From Diadema setosum (lineage: Eukaryota > Echinodermata > Echinoidea > Diadematoida > Diadematidae), in NCBI RefSeq assembly GCF_964275005.1, contig NC_092702.1, forward strand, positions 36,852,816 through 36,916,815: 64,000 bases of DNA, given 5' to 3'. The first letter of the stretch is position 1. The number at the start of each line of letters is the position of its first letter. The position numbers and the translations under genes are program-made. The notes under the pieces were generated by a model that saw only the letters and a list, made by a program, of their open reading frames with translations, was not told where the DNA came from and did not search any database. Shown piece by piece: positions 51,101 to 62,095 of the stretch.

Positions 51101-53415
51101 CTACAACTTCCAAACATTCTTCTGGATCTTGGGAACATTTACAATATTCTACTTCACTGACTTCATTCCCTCCATGCTGTATGACCCACAAGTAAAGAGG
51201 TGATTTAGTCAAATAATTGCTGTCTGAAAGTCATAGTAGCAAACCCTCTTTACGGATCCTCAATGAGTTTTGCCAAAGTTTGTCTGCAAGTTACATTCTT
51301 TTTCTGAGTAGATGTTTCTCATATCATTTGTCATCATACCCACAAACAAATTTTAGCAATTTGAGCTGGGTTTGACATAGGTTATAAGGCAGTTTTCTGT
51401 GATTTTCCTCATGTGCATTTCAGGTGAATGCACAGAACATCATGCAGTCCTGTAATGCTTAGGATACAATTTAGCCGAAGTCAGCAGTGTCTGTTATGAG
51501 TTGGTGTTAGTGGTGGTGGTGTTGTTGTTGTTGTTGTTGTTCAAATTCCTTTGTTTTTGCAAAATGCAAACATCATTGTCCAGTTGCTTCATTCAAAAAG
51601 ACTGTAAACAAAAACATCATAAGTTTGGCAAGGTTTGCTACCCACGGATGTTTTGACATCAAAATGGTAATGTCCCAAATTAGAGCATTGTCACTAGAAT
51701 CTGGTGATTGAAAAAGAGGTCAATGTTCACACAGTTCTATTTACATTGTACATCAGGCAGGAAAAGGTTAAAGCTGAAACTCAAATGCTCATTATAATGA
51801 AGTCCTTTCCGAATGTCTATATTTGATTGCTCTCTCCTCCACTGTAAAACAAATATTTGAAGGGGAAAAAAATGATATTATGAGCATTTCCTCAGTAATG
51901 GACTTAAAGAGGAAGTTGATCATTATACATAAAAGTACCACTGTTCCATTTTGCATGAAAAGTTGTGAAATAAACAAATTGTGAAAAATAAAAATAATTT
52001 GACCATCAACCAGTCAAGAGCAAACATTTGAATATCAGACATGCAATTGATGTTTTATATTTCAAACAGTTTTATTTCTTTCATGCAACATGGCCCTGAT
52101 ATAGTTTTTTTTTTCTTGAAAGTAATATGTGTTCCACAGTGAAGAGGCAAGGTAACCATGGTAATGCTTGTAAATAACATTTAATGTGATTTTTTTTTCC
52201 TTCTTCAGGACATGGCTGTATGTGGGCTTTGGGTTCCTTGCCATCAATGTCTCCATCGCCATCTATCTGATTGTTTTCTGTAGTTGGATGAGGAAGATCA
52301 ATGACTGGGAGAGACACGTCCCTACGGCTATTCCCATAGCAACCTGTTCCTTTGTCTGTGGATCACTGTGGTAAGAGGATTGTAGCCTGGTGCAATGTGG
52401 TGTAGAATTGAACCTGTGGAGGATGAGTCCCGAGTATACTTGGGCTAGTGTCTAAGGGAAATGCATTTTGTAGCAAAATCAGCCCATCTTCAACCGGTTA
52501 ATGGAGAAATCAAGGCAAATGTCACTGGCTATAGCCTAGTTTCCTTTTAACATGGTTAGAACTTGCCTGAGTATACCTCCTGTGAAGTCATAGTTGGACA
52601 GGGATGCCATAATATGCGGAGTAGTAGTTGGACAGGAATGCCATTTACATGCTTGTTATAAAATCCATATCTCTGGGAAATCTTCATACAATAACAAAAT
52701 CTTGTCATATCTCCATTTGTAAGAACAGGGTATGCCTGTAATATCTTAGGGGATGACATGAATTATTTTTTCTTGATTTTAAATGAATTTGTTATAAGTT
52801 ACTTGAACCTGTAAATTATCCAAAACCCAATCGTGCTGAGTGACTTATACAGGAGATGATGTTTATAAAGTCCGGCATTCATTTGTTAGTAGTACCGTAC
52901 AGGTAAGATTCATTAAGGATTCTGCATTTGTGTTTGGTGTACTTATGTATGTGTCTATCTCCCCTCACCCATTCATGTTATCATAATTCTATTGTCATTC
53001 ATTTCTTGCTATGTGTATACCTGTACATATAAGCTTAGTGTGTAATTGAAGAAACCCTATGTTTTTTAATCCTATTTTCAGAGTAATCTTAAAGTAGATA
53101 TGAAAATTGCTTCGAACCTGTTTGTCATGTTTTTTTCTTCAGAAATGCTGACAGCTATAAACACAGTTCCTGCATCCTGCTATGCAAGTCAAGAATCACA
53201 TTTGCTGTTTGAATGTGTGATTTTCCACTTGTTTCAGATAAATTATGCTCACAAATTAATTTGTGTCTCATCTCTGATTCATCCTCAATATTCTCTCTCA
53301 TGGCAGTCTGAACATTGCTCTGTGGCCAGTGTATGGATTCCTCACCCCACTCATGCTCTTCACAATCTTCATGGGCTTTGTGGTGGTGGTCAGTCTACTG
53401 CCCAACAACCTCTGA
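44631..53415 (+). CDS. TMEM128: TMEM128, four coding exons
   Basis: A small multi-pass membrane protein of unknown molecular function. Exons: 44631-44757, 51016-51199, 52209-52370, 53307-53415. All introns are GT-AG and phases close to give 193 aa, against about 165 in human. The N-terminus is charged and cytosol-like (residues 1-71: ELRRRRIAKVF, then KKLEEFEEKEKE). Four hydrophobic segments follow at about 77-97, 106-127, 141-162 and 167-189. CLNIALWPVYGFLTPLMLF matches the vertebrate TMEM128 block FNIALWHVWSFFTPLLLF, and NFQTFFWILG aligns with the first vertebrate membrane segment. The first intron (6.26 kb) is full of mobile-element copies. The start is the ATG at 44631, context CAACATGG. 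The 3' end is not fixed; AATAAA occurs at 57767 and 60265. Confidence 0.95.
45025..45348 (+). mobile_element. 5'-truncated LINE tail with 13-bp target duplication, TMEM128 intron 1
   Basis: TTGAATAGCATTC occurs at 45012-45024 and 45349-45361, bracketing 324 bp. The insert's 3' end is AATAAACTTGAAACTTGAAC-type tandem tail, as in CR1-like LINEs. The 5' part has a (GT)n run (45031-45052). It contains no coding sequence. Confidence 0.78.
45834..46140. mobile_element. Partial copy of the 49.7-kb TTAA-flanked MITE family, TMEM128 intron 1
   Basis: Starts AAAGGGATGATGTACA, then TTGAGGTGAGGATTCAGCC and GTTTTGAAATGACTGAGATA, parallel to 49670 onward. The right terminus is lost. Confidence 0.7.
46350..46865 (+). 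mobile_element. CR1/L2-like LINE 3' fragment, TMEM128 intron 1
   Basis: The frame shows HSRITFKILLLMYKITHNFA and, after a gap, HIRNASSIESFK-like residues in broken frames (reads HIQNASSIESFKILLKTRLF). This is the ORF2 C-terminus of CR1/L2-group LINEs. The 3' UTR ends in an ATTATTATT tail near 46840-46865. Dead copy. Confidence 0.72.
46866..47580 (-). mobile_element. Inverse SINE/LINE 3' part and long (ATT)n tract
   Basis: 46905-46960 in inverse resembles the 3' part of the SINE at 22567-22811 (GGGCTACCCTGC, GGGCCCCTAGGTAGAACAG). Further right is an (ATT)n microsatellite, 47457-47562. No coding sequence. Confidence 0.55.
47581..48329. other. Unannotated TMEM128 intron 1 DNA
   Basis: C-run near 47645 and (CA)n at 48086-48121. 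Nothing else recognised. Confidence 0.45.
48330..49106. mobile_element. 777-bp TIR element flanked by TA, TMEM128 intron 1
   Basis: Left end CTAGGGACTTTTCGATT and inverted right end GTAGGGAGTTTTCGATT, with TA directly outside both. The interior is CpG-rich (for example GCGCATGCGCGAGTGTCGAC) and lacks a transposase-like frame. TA flanks suggest a Tc1/mariner-type or similar mobiliser. Confidence 0.72.
49552..49623 (+). tRNA. tRNA-His (GUG) gene or recent tRNA-His-derived copy
   Basis: 72 nt fold as a full cloverleaf. The acceptor is GCCGTGA/TCACAGC with one C-A mismatch, D-stem GTCT/AGAC, anticodon stem TTACA/TGTAA with loop TTGTGAA (anticodon GTG), and T-arm CCAGG-TTCGAAT-CCTGG. A-box TAGTCTAGTGG and B-box GGTTCGAATCC are intact. 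A T-run from 49631 would end Pol III transcription. It closely resembles animal tRNA-His; the acceptor mismatch leaves a pseudogene possible. It lies in TMEM128 intron 1, same strand. Confidence 0.65.
49670..50061. mobile_element. 392-bp MITE with TTAA flanks, TMEM128 intron 1
   Basis: TIRs of about 36 bp start AGGGACTGTACAGTACTGG at both ends (inverted on the right) with two mismatches. TTAA lies outside each end (49666-49669, 50062-50065). A TA duplication with AAGGGACTG ends would fit equally. Older copies at 39131 and 45834. No ORF of its own. Confidence 0.82.
50066..51015. other. Rest of TMEM128 intron 1
   Basis: AT-rich intronic DNA; no repeat or RNA gene recognised. Confidence 0.5.
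52408..52501. mobile_element. piggyBac-type MITE, TMEM128 intron 3
   Basis: 94-bp copy of the same family. The left TTAA has become TTGA and both ends are mutated, so it is the oldest of the set. Confidence 0.72.
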
Positions 53416-54559
53416 TCCAACCTGCCCTGACCCACTGCCCTTCATGGACAAGAGTCTTTAAACCTGCCCACCGTAAGAACACAGCATAGAGCTCACAAGC
53501 AGCAAACTGAGTACTTTACAGTCACCACGAGCTATGTGCCTTTCAAGTCAAGTCCAGATACTGTGATATTTGTAGCATGCAACGATGTGTATTTGCTGAT
53601 CATTGCTGCGTGCTACAGAACACACAAACAATTGTGTGTCAACAAATGGTGTACTGAAGAGCTTTTTCTCTCTTTCTAACAGGAAGTAAGTACTGTGATT
53701 AGTGAAAGCTTAGTGCACAGGCCTTGTGTGTTGGTTTGAATTGTGTATGCAAGAGGGCACAATTAGATTGCTCGCTAGAATTACTGATCTTGTATAGTGT
53801 CAGCTAACACATGCACAAGGATGTGTACATGAAGTGCCATTGGCAGCCAAGAGTGATGAAAACTAGATCATACATGATCATTATTTCTGGATCATGTGCA
53901 AATTCACTGGTTCTTAGAAAAAGTTACTGGCAAATCGAGAAAAGGAAGATAAAAACAACGCAGAACTGTTGATGGAGATAGTCGGGCCAAAGATGTGACT
54001 GAAAATGTACTTGACTGTAACAGTCACTATAGCCAACAGATTATCATGTATCTAAACATAGATCTCATAGTGTCATTAATACACTTATGGCTAATAGCTT
54101 TGTCAGGCACAAGATGAGATAATTGCTATTGATATTTCTTAATAATGGAATATAGAGTCAAGATATGACTTCAGTACAATTTAGCTATCTTTTTCAGATC
54201 TCTCAGCAAGTAACATAGTCACGTGGAATATGTAGATTCAGGAAAATACATGTCTTTAAAGAAATACTCGTATGAATATCATAATTTCACTTGCCACATG
54301 TCACGACTGCACAGCTCACTTAAAAAAAAAAATACAAAGAAAGAAAAAAATAAGCTGAAAAACAACAGACAAGGGTTTACAGACGCAATGGGCGAAGGTG
54401 AAAAAGGGTGATATCATATTCAAGAAGTTTCATTGCGAATAGTTCAGAGCCAGTATGATACTGAACCAAAAGATCTGTAAGAACTATAAAAAAACTTTTT
54501 TGAATAGCCATGTTGTAAAAGTGATCCTTCAAAGTTGCCATATTTACATTGGTGTTTTA
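53416..54559. other. TMEM128 3' UTR and downstream DNA
   Basis: No AATAAA is seen close to the stop codon, so the 3' end cannot be placed here. No other gene recognised. Confidence 0.45.
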
Positions 54560-54997
54560 TCATTACCTCCGTTAGTTACTGTAGTAGTTAGTTTGTCCGT
54601 GTGCAAAATAACTCAAAAAATTGTGCACGGATTTGGATGAAACTTGCAGGAAAGGTTGAGAATGACACAAGTAACAAATGATTAAATTTTGGTAGTGATC
54701 AGGAAATTTTTATGGATTTTATGAAGGATTTTCGGTATTTTGCCAGGTAGGGTCAATGAACTTAGGAGTTCAAGCTGCGCATTTTTGAGGTTTGCATGCG
54801 CGCACTAAAATGCGTACTCTAGTTTCTGCTGGGGCGAGGCACGCCGCGCATCTGAGGGTTTATGACGTAACAAAGGCTTCTATATTGGGAAATCGGGTGA
54901 TTTTTCATTGGGCGGAAATCACTGATCTCTGTGGAAGAGCAAGATCACGGAAAGTAGCTACTTGGCGGAGGTCTGCGTTCTCAGAGTGCTTTTCTAG
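54560..54997 (+). mobile_element. Helitron-like non-autonomous element 1
   Basis: Starts TCATTACCTCCG after an A and ends with a small hairpin (GCGTTCT-C-AGAGTGC, with G-T pairs), then TTTT and CTAG before a T. A TC start, 3' hairpin and CTRR end between A and T are Helitron hallmarks. No Rep/helicase sequence is present. The assignment is inferred. Confidence 0.5.
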
Positions 54998-55311
54998 TTA
55001 ATTAATGTAACAGCTCCTTTACAAGACTTCAGGTAGATGCAACCACGTCCAATTTTATTTGATTTCTCTTTCACAACTTTTACTGGAAGATGGTAGCTGC
55101 AGGGCATGTTTGAATCACACAGGAAGCAACTCTTGAGTGTGTCATTGTGTGAGAAAGAGTTTAAGATCTAGACTGTTAGCCATTGATCAACAGAAAAAAG
55201 CAAAGTGGACTATGTGCTTTCATAACTATTTTCTATATTTGTATGTAGGGAAAACAGAAAGACCAACAAATGTTTGTGAGTCGCAATGTTATCCTGTCTT
55301 TCATGAGTTTT

Positions 55312-56453
55312 TATGCCTCCGCCACGAAGTGGTGCCGGAGGCATTGTGTTTTCGGGTTGTCCGTCCGTCCGTCCGTCCTTCCGTCCGTCCGTAATGAATT
55401 TTGTGGACAGGGTAACTACCAAAACCTTTTGAGGTATCCTAATGAAACTTGGCATGTATGTGTATTAGGGGGTGAAGTTGTGCCTATCAACTTTTGGGTG
55501 CACATGCTCAAGGTCAAAGGTCAAAAGGTCAAGGTCAAATGCTTAAAATTTTACTATTTCCCCCATATCTATGCCATGCCTGAAGATATTTTCTTGAAAC
55601 TTAGTGTATACATGTATTACTCAATCAAGATTCTCTAGTGAAAGTTTGGGATCATGCGGTCAAAGGTCAAAGGTCAAAAGGTCAAGTAAAAATGTGAAAT
55701 TTAACTTTTTTCTCCGTATCTTGGAAATAGTTCAAGGTATCTTCATGGAACATAGTATATATGCATGTACTGACTGGCAGTGATTAGCTAGGGAATTTGG
55801 GGTTCATGGGGTCAAAGGTCAGGGGTCAAAGGTCAAGGGCAACACTTCAAAATTTTACTATTTCCCTCATATTTGTGCAATGCCAGCAGGATTTTTTTTT
55901 TAAACTTGGTGTATGCATTTTTAACCTTATAGTGATTCTCTAGAGAGTTTTGTTTTTATTATTTTTTTTTTTTGCCAAAAAGGTCAAAAGGTCAAAGATC
56001 AAGTGAAAGTGCTGAACTTACTTCTTCTTCCATATCTCGGAAGTGGCTCAAGTTATCATGAAACTAAGTACATATTTATGCATGTTCTGCCTGACAGTAA
56101 TTCTCTTATGAGTTTTAGGGTCAATGGCCAGATGAAAATGGTAACAATTTACTATTCAATACAGAAATTGCATTTTTTTCTCCATACCTTGAAACTTACT
56201 CAAGGCATAAACTTATGAAAGGGTCAAAGTCAAGTTAAAGTCCTTCAATCCCCAAATACGTGCTCTCCTATTCGTCCAATTAAACCTATGTCAAGGAAGG
56301 TGAACATTCAACACTTTTGTGACAAACATGTCATTTTGATATTTTGCCAGTTTTGTGAAATGTAATCACACATTGTCCACACGTACTATAGACCTATTAG
56401 GAGAATCATGCATTATGGCGGAGGCATACCAGTCGCCATAGCGACATTTCTAG
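55312..56453 (+). mobile_element. Helitron-like non-autonomous element 2 with AGGTCA arrays
   Basis: Begins with a hairpin (GCCTCCGCCACGAAGTGGTG then CCGGAGGC), a GTCC(GTCC)n run, and ends GTCGCCATAGCGAC hairpin, ATTT, CTAG before T. The exact 5' limit is uncertain. The body contains ~155-bp subrepeats, each with a cluster of AGGTCA half-sites (about 55510, 55660, 55810, 55980). No protein-coding frame of its own. Confidence 0.55.
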
Positions 56454-58708
56454 TTCTACATAAGATTGTTTGCCTTTGATGATGAAGTGTTTCATGCTCC
56501 TATTGCTAGGAATACTTTGTAGCTAAACACACAGGAAGTCTAAAATGATAGAAATATGACTAAATCTAACCAACAAACAAAGAGGAGAAGAATCAAAATC
56601 CTGTAAGTCTCTAGTTATCCAATGATATTTATCTATTTATTTGGTTTTGTATGTATGTATTTGTGTGTGTGTGTTTGGGTATGGGTATGTATGTGTGTGG
56701 CTATGCACAATATGCAGTTAGAAGTGAGCAAACTGTTTTGTACAAACATTGCATTTATGAGTGATTTATTAAGAATGTGCAAAAGATGATCTGTGTATGT
56801 GTATCTATGTGCATATATCTATAAATATCTGTCATAATATGTGCTGTTGAAGAAGAAAATGTATTTAATTTTAAAAATTTTCTGACTGTCTTTCAATATG
56901 ATTACAAACAAGAGTCACAGGGCTTTAAGCTTGGAGATTTGTGTGTATTCATGGAAAACATTCCAGCTTCTTCAAGTGCCAAGATATTTCTTGTAGTATG
57001 TTTATCTTGTTTCACATCTAGCAGTCGACAGTTTAATCTCAATATGTAAAATAACTATGCTTGATGACAGAAAGTAAATAGCAATTGATTCAGTCAGTTA
57101 CTTCATCAATCAATAATAATATGTGCAAAAGAAAGGCGAAATTACTACGTAACATTGAGGGAAAATGCGGCTGTTTTCAAACAAATAATTTAAAGAAATG
57201 TGACTGAATCAGATGAGTTTGTGGCACAATCGTGTTCTTAGATGTGATGAAAAGAACAATATATGCAGCAAGCATACAACTGCTGAAACAATGTTTGGAT
57301 AGAACAGAACTCCATGTTTTACTTATTTTTTTTATTTTTTTTTTGTGCTGTCATTTCTGACAGGGCATTATGTCATGGCAGTATGCTCCTTTGAACGATA
57401 GTTACAATGTATCAATTATTTGAAATCTGTCGATATATACCCAGAATATATTTATCATGTAGTATTTATTCCTATATGCAATTTTTGAAACTATATTTAT
57501 ACTTGAAAGATGGTATCTTTAGATGCTAATGGCACTGTGTGTTTTAAGTGACTGAAAGGCTGTATTTCTTGAAATTATAAAAGATTTTGTTAACTCTACA
57601 AGCCGTATACATTCCATCTTGAATAAGAATGAGTAGAATATTTCACATATTACTACAGAGTTTTTCTATTCTAAATTATTTCTGTGGATATCTGTGTCTT
57701 TTCTATTTGTTTTGGTAATTTGCAAGTAGTGAACGTCAAATGCCTATAAACCCATTAGTTTCAGTAAATAAACAACAAACAAAGTTCTTTAAAGATTAGA
57801 TTTTTTTTTTTTTTTAAATGATGGATATTCCAGGTTCTCTCTCTGTATGAATTATGTGAACCATCACACACTAAACAGAACAGTGAAATCTTGCAGGGGA
57901 GCACATCTGCTAACATCTTTTTACATGAATATAAAGAGTATGTTGGACTATCATCAAAAGTTTGATTTTTTTTTCTAATTTTGTTTTTGTTTTTGTTTTG
58001 TTTTTTATCAAGTGTTCTTAAGGCAATGAGTTATGGCCAAATTTGACTTTAAATGGTTTACCTACTGATCTTCACACCACCTGTGTTCTGTTTCTGTTAA
58101 GGATTCTGAAATTAGTTAATGATTTGTAATATGTTTGATGATATGTAACTATTGAAAAAATGTCTTTCCTCTGTGCAAAGGTATCACAAGTAATGTCCTA
58201 CTTTACTTTCATATTTTAGAATTGGTGAAAGGTGTTTTATTCATCTTTGCAGTCAGGTAATTCATATATTAGTAGGGATGCTCGTAATCTTTCATGAAAA
58301 ATCACTTTTGCATTTCTTTTTTTCATCCCTACAGTGTCGACATACATCTTCAGATATTGTTGGTACAGGAATGGTTCCTGTTTATATGGAATGAGATTTT
58401 TAAACACATACACACAAAAAAAAAGGCTTCAGAAGAGGGGTTATATGAAATATTAATGTTTGTTTAACTCCATTATGATATTTTGCTGCGTTCACGATTT
58501 ACCTTCTGCTTGAGTGGGAGGAGTATAAATTTGTGGGAAATGTCAGTATTACATATTATATGTTGGGACTCTGAAATTAGAGGCATTTTCAACACATTCC
58601 AATAAGCAAGTTAGTTTCAGCTGCTTTCAAAAAAGCTTTAAGTTGCCTGAAGAGATAAATATTCTAGTAAAGTGTCTGTAATTCCAGTCATCGTATAAGT
58701 TTTATATC
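56454..58708. other. Unannotated AT-rich DNA downstream of TMEM128
   Basis: No gene seen. AATAAA at 57767-57772 could serve a long TMEM128 transcript. Confidence 0.4.
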
Positions 58709-58882
58709 ATGGGGGTTGCTTCATAAAGCTGCTCGTAAAGTTACAAACGATTAAGAACTACTGGTGATCAGTTCTTGTGCTGAATTATGGAAATTCTGAT
58801 AAGTATCGCAAATCGGAACTGATCACCAGTCATTCTTCAGTCGTTCATAACTTTACGATTAGCTCTATGAAACAAGACCCTG
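58709..58882. mobile_element. 174-bp fold-back MITE
   Basis: Arms of about 65 bp: GTTGCTTCATAAAGCTGCTC and inverted TTGTTTCATAGAGCTAATC, each followed by GTAAAGTTA and, further in, ACTGGTGATCAGTTC. Termini GGGGGTT / CAGGGTC recall the 25.1-kb element. Confidence 0.75.
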
Positions 58883-60630
58883 GTATCAGTTCAATGCATG
58901 CAGGCAGCATCTTCAGATAGTCAACCTAAGCCTCCTGCCACCGCCATCTGTAATTGCCATTGGTATTGTATACAAGCAGCTTGCCCATGGCAACAAATTA
59001 GTTAATGCATACAAGTGTTAATTTTGACAGGATATATTTCCTGTTTGTTAGATGAAAATGTTCACCTGCCATCCATAATGTATACATTCTAGATCTAGTG
59101 GAAAATTGAGCAAAGAAAATGGGATTCCATTCTAGATCTATGTACGTGTTTGTTTCCCATGCTCCTTCTTCAGTTTGAAATTTGTGGTGTTCCATTCAGC
59201 TGCCACCAATTTATGTGTGAATTGTTGATTTATTGTGTGAATCTTTAAGTTGTATTTTTTCAATTTGTAGAGTATGCACTTTTGTGGAATTTCACATCAT
59301 TATGTTTGTGTGATTGGCTGCCATTTGGAAATCTGTCCCCAGTGTTTGCAGTGTGCACTTTTGTCAATTCTTTTGCCAATTAATGCAACATTTCCTTGTT
59401 CTTTTTTACAGTTTTTGTTCCGCTACACTAACAAGTGTGTGTGAGTGATAGCTGATAGTTAATCTTCATTGTTTTGACCAGATGGAAAAAAAAAAAAAAG
59501 AATTTATGTTTTGTGATCTGTGTATAAAATTGCTCAATTGTTTGAAGTGCTACTTTTAAGAATTAACACACATTTTCAGTTATGTACAACACTGTTTTGA
59601 AAATACATGTATTCTTTTGACACATATGTCCATTATGTAGAGCGCCACTGTTGTACCAGATGCAGTAAATGTGTAAAGTTTTGATAGTACAAAATATTAG
59701 TGTTCAGCCATGACTCTCACTCTCTCCTGAAAAAAAAAAAGTAAAAAAGAATTTCGTAGTAAGCCACAGCTGCCAGATTTACAGTCACTTTGACTGAAAC
59801 CTAAATTAATTACATGCATAAACTCTACTACATGTAGTATCCTATTTGGAAGAAATCCTGCCAGCAAAGTATATAATGCTGTTAGTGGGAAGGTTAGTCA
59901 CAGAGGAACCTACAGAATAATTTACTGGTGTAGAATCTAGATGAGACTTTTCATTTCTATGCAACATCCGTAACAAAGGTTACCCCCCCCCCCCCCCAAA
60001 AAAAAAAAAAAAAAAAAAAAAGTGGACTAAAGTTAGATCGATGAATGACCAAATCGTGCAAATGTGTTGTGGTCTTTTTACTAGAATAATGCTGTGTTCA
60101 GATTATAACAGGCAACACTACAGGTGCATATTACATGTTGTATCTTCTGTTACATATTATATTAAGAATAGGATTACGTTTTAAAATTATTTCACATTCA
60201 ACACAACATCCCCTGATACTGGAAAAGCATGATCTATGGCGTACTTCCTCTAGCTAAGGTGCACAATAAAGCCTGTGGAATGGCTTCCTAAAACAACGAT
60301 TCTTGAGATTATTATCACGATTAGACAGTGTGGTTTATAAAATGTTGAATGATATTTGTCTTCCATGAGCAACACTCGACAAGATATGATTTCATATGTC
60401 TGTCAAAATTGCGTGAAGTGATATTGATGATTTATTTTGTTTTATCTATTTTTTTTTTTTTGCATTTTCGAGTGAAACATCAGGTGATGGTGCAATAAAT
60501 GTGTCTTTTGAAAACACTTATGTTTCTCGTCTCCTATGGATGTGGTATTATTCTTACTATAATTGTCATTATTGAGTGTTTGCATGTGGCAACAAACACA
60601 ATGTACTTGCACGAGGTGTGTGATAAGCAC
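58883..60630. other. Unannotated AT-rich DNA
   Basis: C- then A-run at 59982-60021. AATAAA at 60265-60270. No gene recognised. Confidence 0.4.
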
Positions 60631-60639
60631 GAGGTGATA

Positions 60640-60642
60640 TAC

Positions 60643-60724
<82 letters not shown>

Positions 60725-60838
60725 CCAAAACATTGGCCAAAATAAACGGCGACACCCCGTCAGGAGTTAGCAAAAAAAAAAAAAACAAACCTGAAATTGA
60801 AAAACAGGTTAGACCCAAAACATATATATATATATACA

Positions 60839-60904
<66 letters not shown>

Positions 60905-60924
60905 TGGGTATATATATATAATAT

Positions 60925-60962
<38 letters not shown>
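60640..60962. repeat. Two long (TA)n tracts around a 105-bp spacer
   Basis: (TA)n at about 60640-60718 and 60822-60962, separated by non-repetitive sequence with an A-run. Tyr/Ile-repeat frames through here are artefacts. Confidence 0.92.
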
Positions 60963-60963
<1 letters not shown>

Positions 60964-61840
60964 TATAGGCCTATATATGCATATATACGTATGTACATTG
61001 CTTACAGATGTTGATACATTTAAACAGTGTATTTCATTTGCTGCAAGGTAATTCTCACTCACTTTTCAGAGCACGTCGAACCTAACCCTACAAGTATTGG
61101 TCATATACAGCCTGTACTTCGTAGTGTAGCACAAATGAAGACTGAAAGAGAATCCGAAAGGTGTAATAATAATACATGTAGTATATAATTATTTGTTCTA
61201 CTGTTATAATGTAGCATAAGCATAACAACATGTTTGGTTTTAGACACACTTTTGAAATCACTATACTTGTTTTCAAGTTTATTTTACTATTCTGAAAAAA
61301 AAAAAGTTGATTACACAAATACTCAAAATTTCAGTGAAATATAACTACACATCTAACCAAGGGATTGAAAAGACTTACTATGTATGTCAACAACATTTGC
61401 TTTGCTCCGTAATGCCCTAACCATATTCACCGCACATTCCAGTAAAGCGATGAGCAATATGTCACGGAAGAACTTACAAATAAAGAAGAATATGTTATTG
61501 AAATCAGTCTATAATTTTTCAGGGTTGCAGGTATTCCACTCACTGTAACACCATCAAAGTTTCAGCAGGCAATAACCAATACTTTTCAGTTTGTTTTAAC
61601 GTTATATCAACATTAATGAAGCTTCTAGAAATTAACATTACATTAACATTAATGAAGCTTCTAGAAACAGACGTTAAGGAGGACATCAATATGCATCACT
61701 CTGAGGTCCATGCTCTGATAAAGCTGCAAATTCTTCAATCCGTGTGTATATTGAATCCTCATGCTTTAGTGTAGGATCAGTTGACAAAGAAAACCCCATA
61801 GCATTGTACACATAGTTCAAAGTGGGGTCTTGATTCCACT
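60963..61840. other. Unannotated AT-rich DNA
   Basis: Contains a ~26-bp direct duplication (ATTAATGAAGCTTCTAGAAA at about 61613 and 61650). No gene recognised. Confidence 0.4.
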
Positions 61841-62095
61841 ATACCGACACCCACGAGTTATACAGCCCACGAGCTCGCCATTGAAAACAGGTCCATGAGT
61901 CATACAGCTCACGAGTCATACAGCCCATGAGTTCGACACTAGATAAAAACAGCCCACGAGTTCGACAGATATAACACGGGGCTTAATGTGTCGGTCTCGT
62001 GGGCTTTGTTAGCTTAGTGTCGAACTAATGGGCTGTAATGACTTGTGAGTTGTATGACTAGTGGGCTGTATAACTCGTGGGTGTTGGTCTCGTGA
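61841..62095. repeat. Fold-back with ~110-bp arms rich in CCCACGAG motifs
   Basis: The left arm reads CCGACACCCACGAGTTATAC then AGCCCACGAG; the right arm is its imperfect reverse complement (CTGTATAACTCGTGGGTGTT). Within each arm (C/T)ACGAGT(T/C)(A/C)TACAGC-type motifs repeat. The left arm has an extra ~26 bp. No flanking duplication identified. Confidence 0.85.

Noticed and set aside
60499-61062. Long frames rich in Tyr and Ile on both strands
   Set aside because: They are translations of (TA)n microsatellites with no start context or family match.
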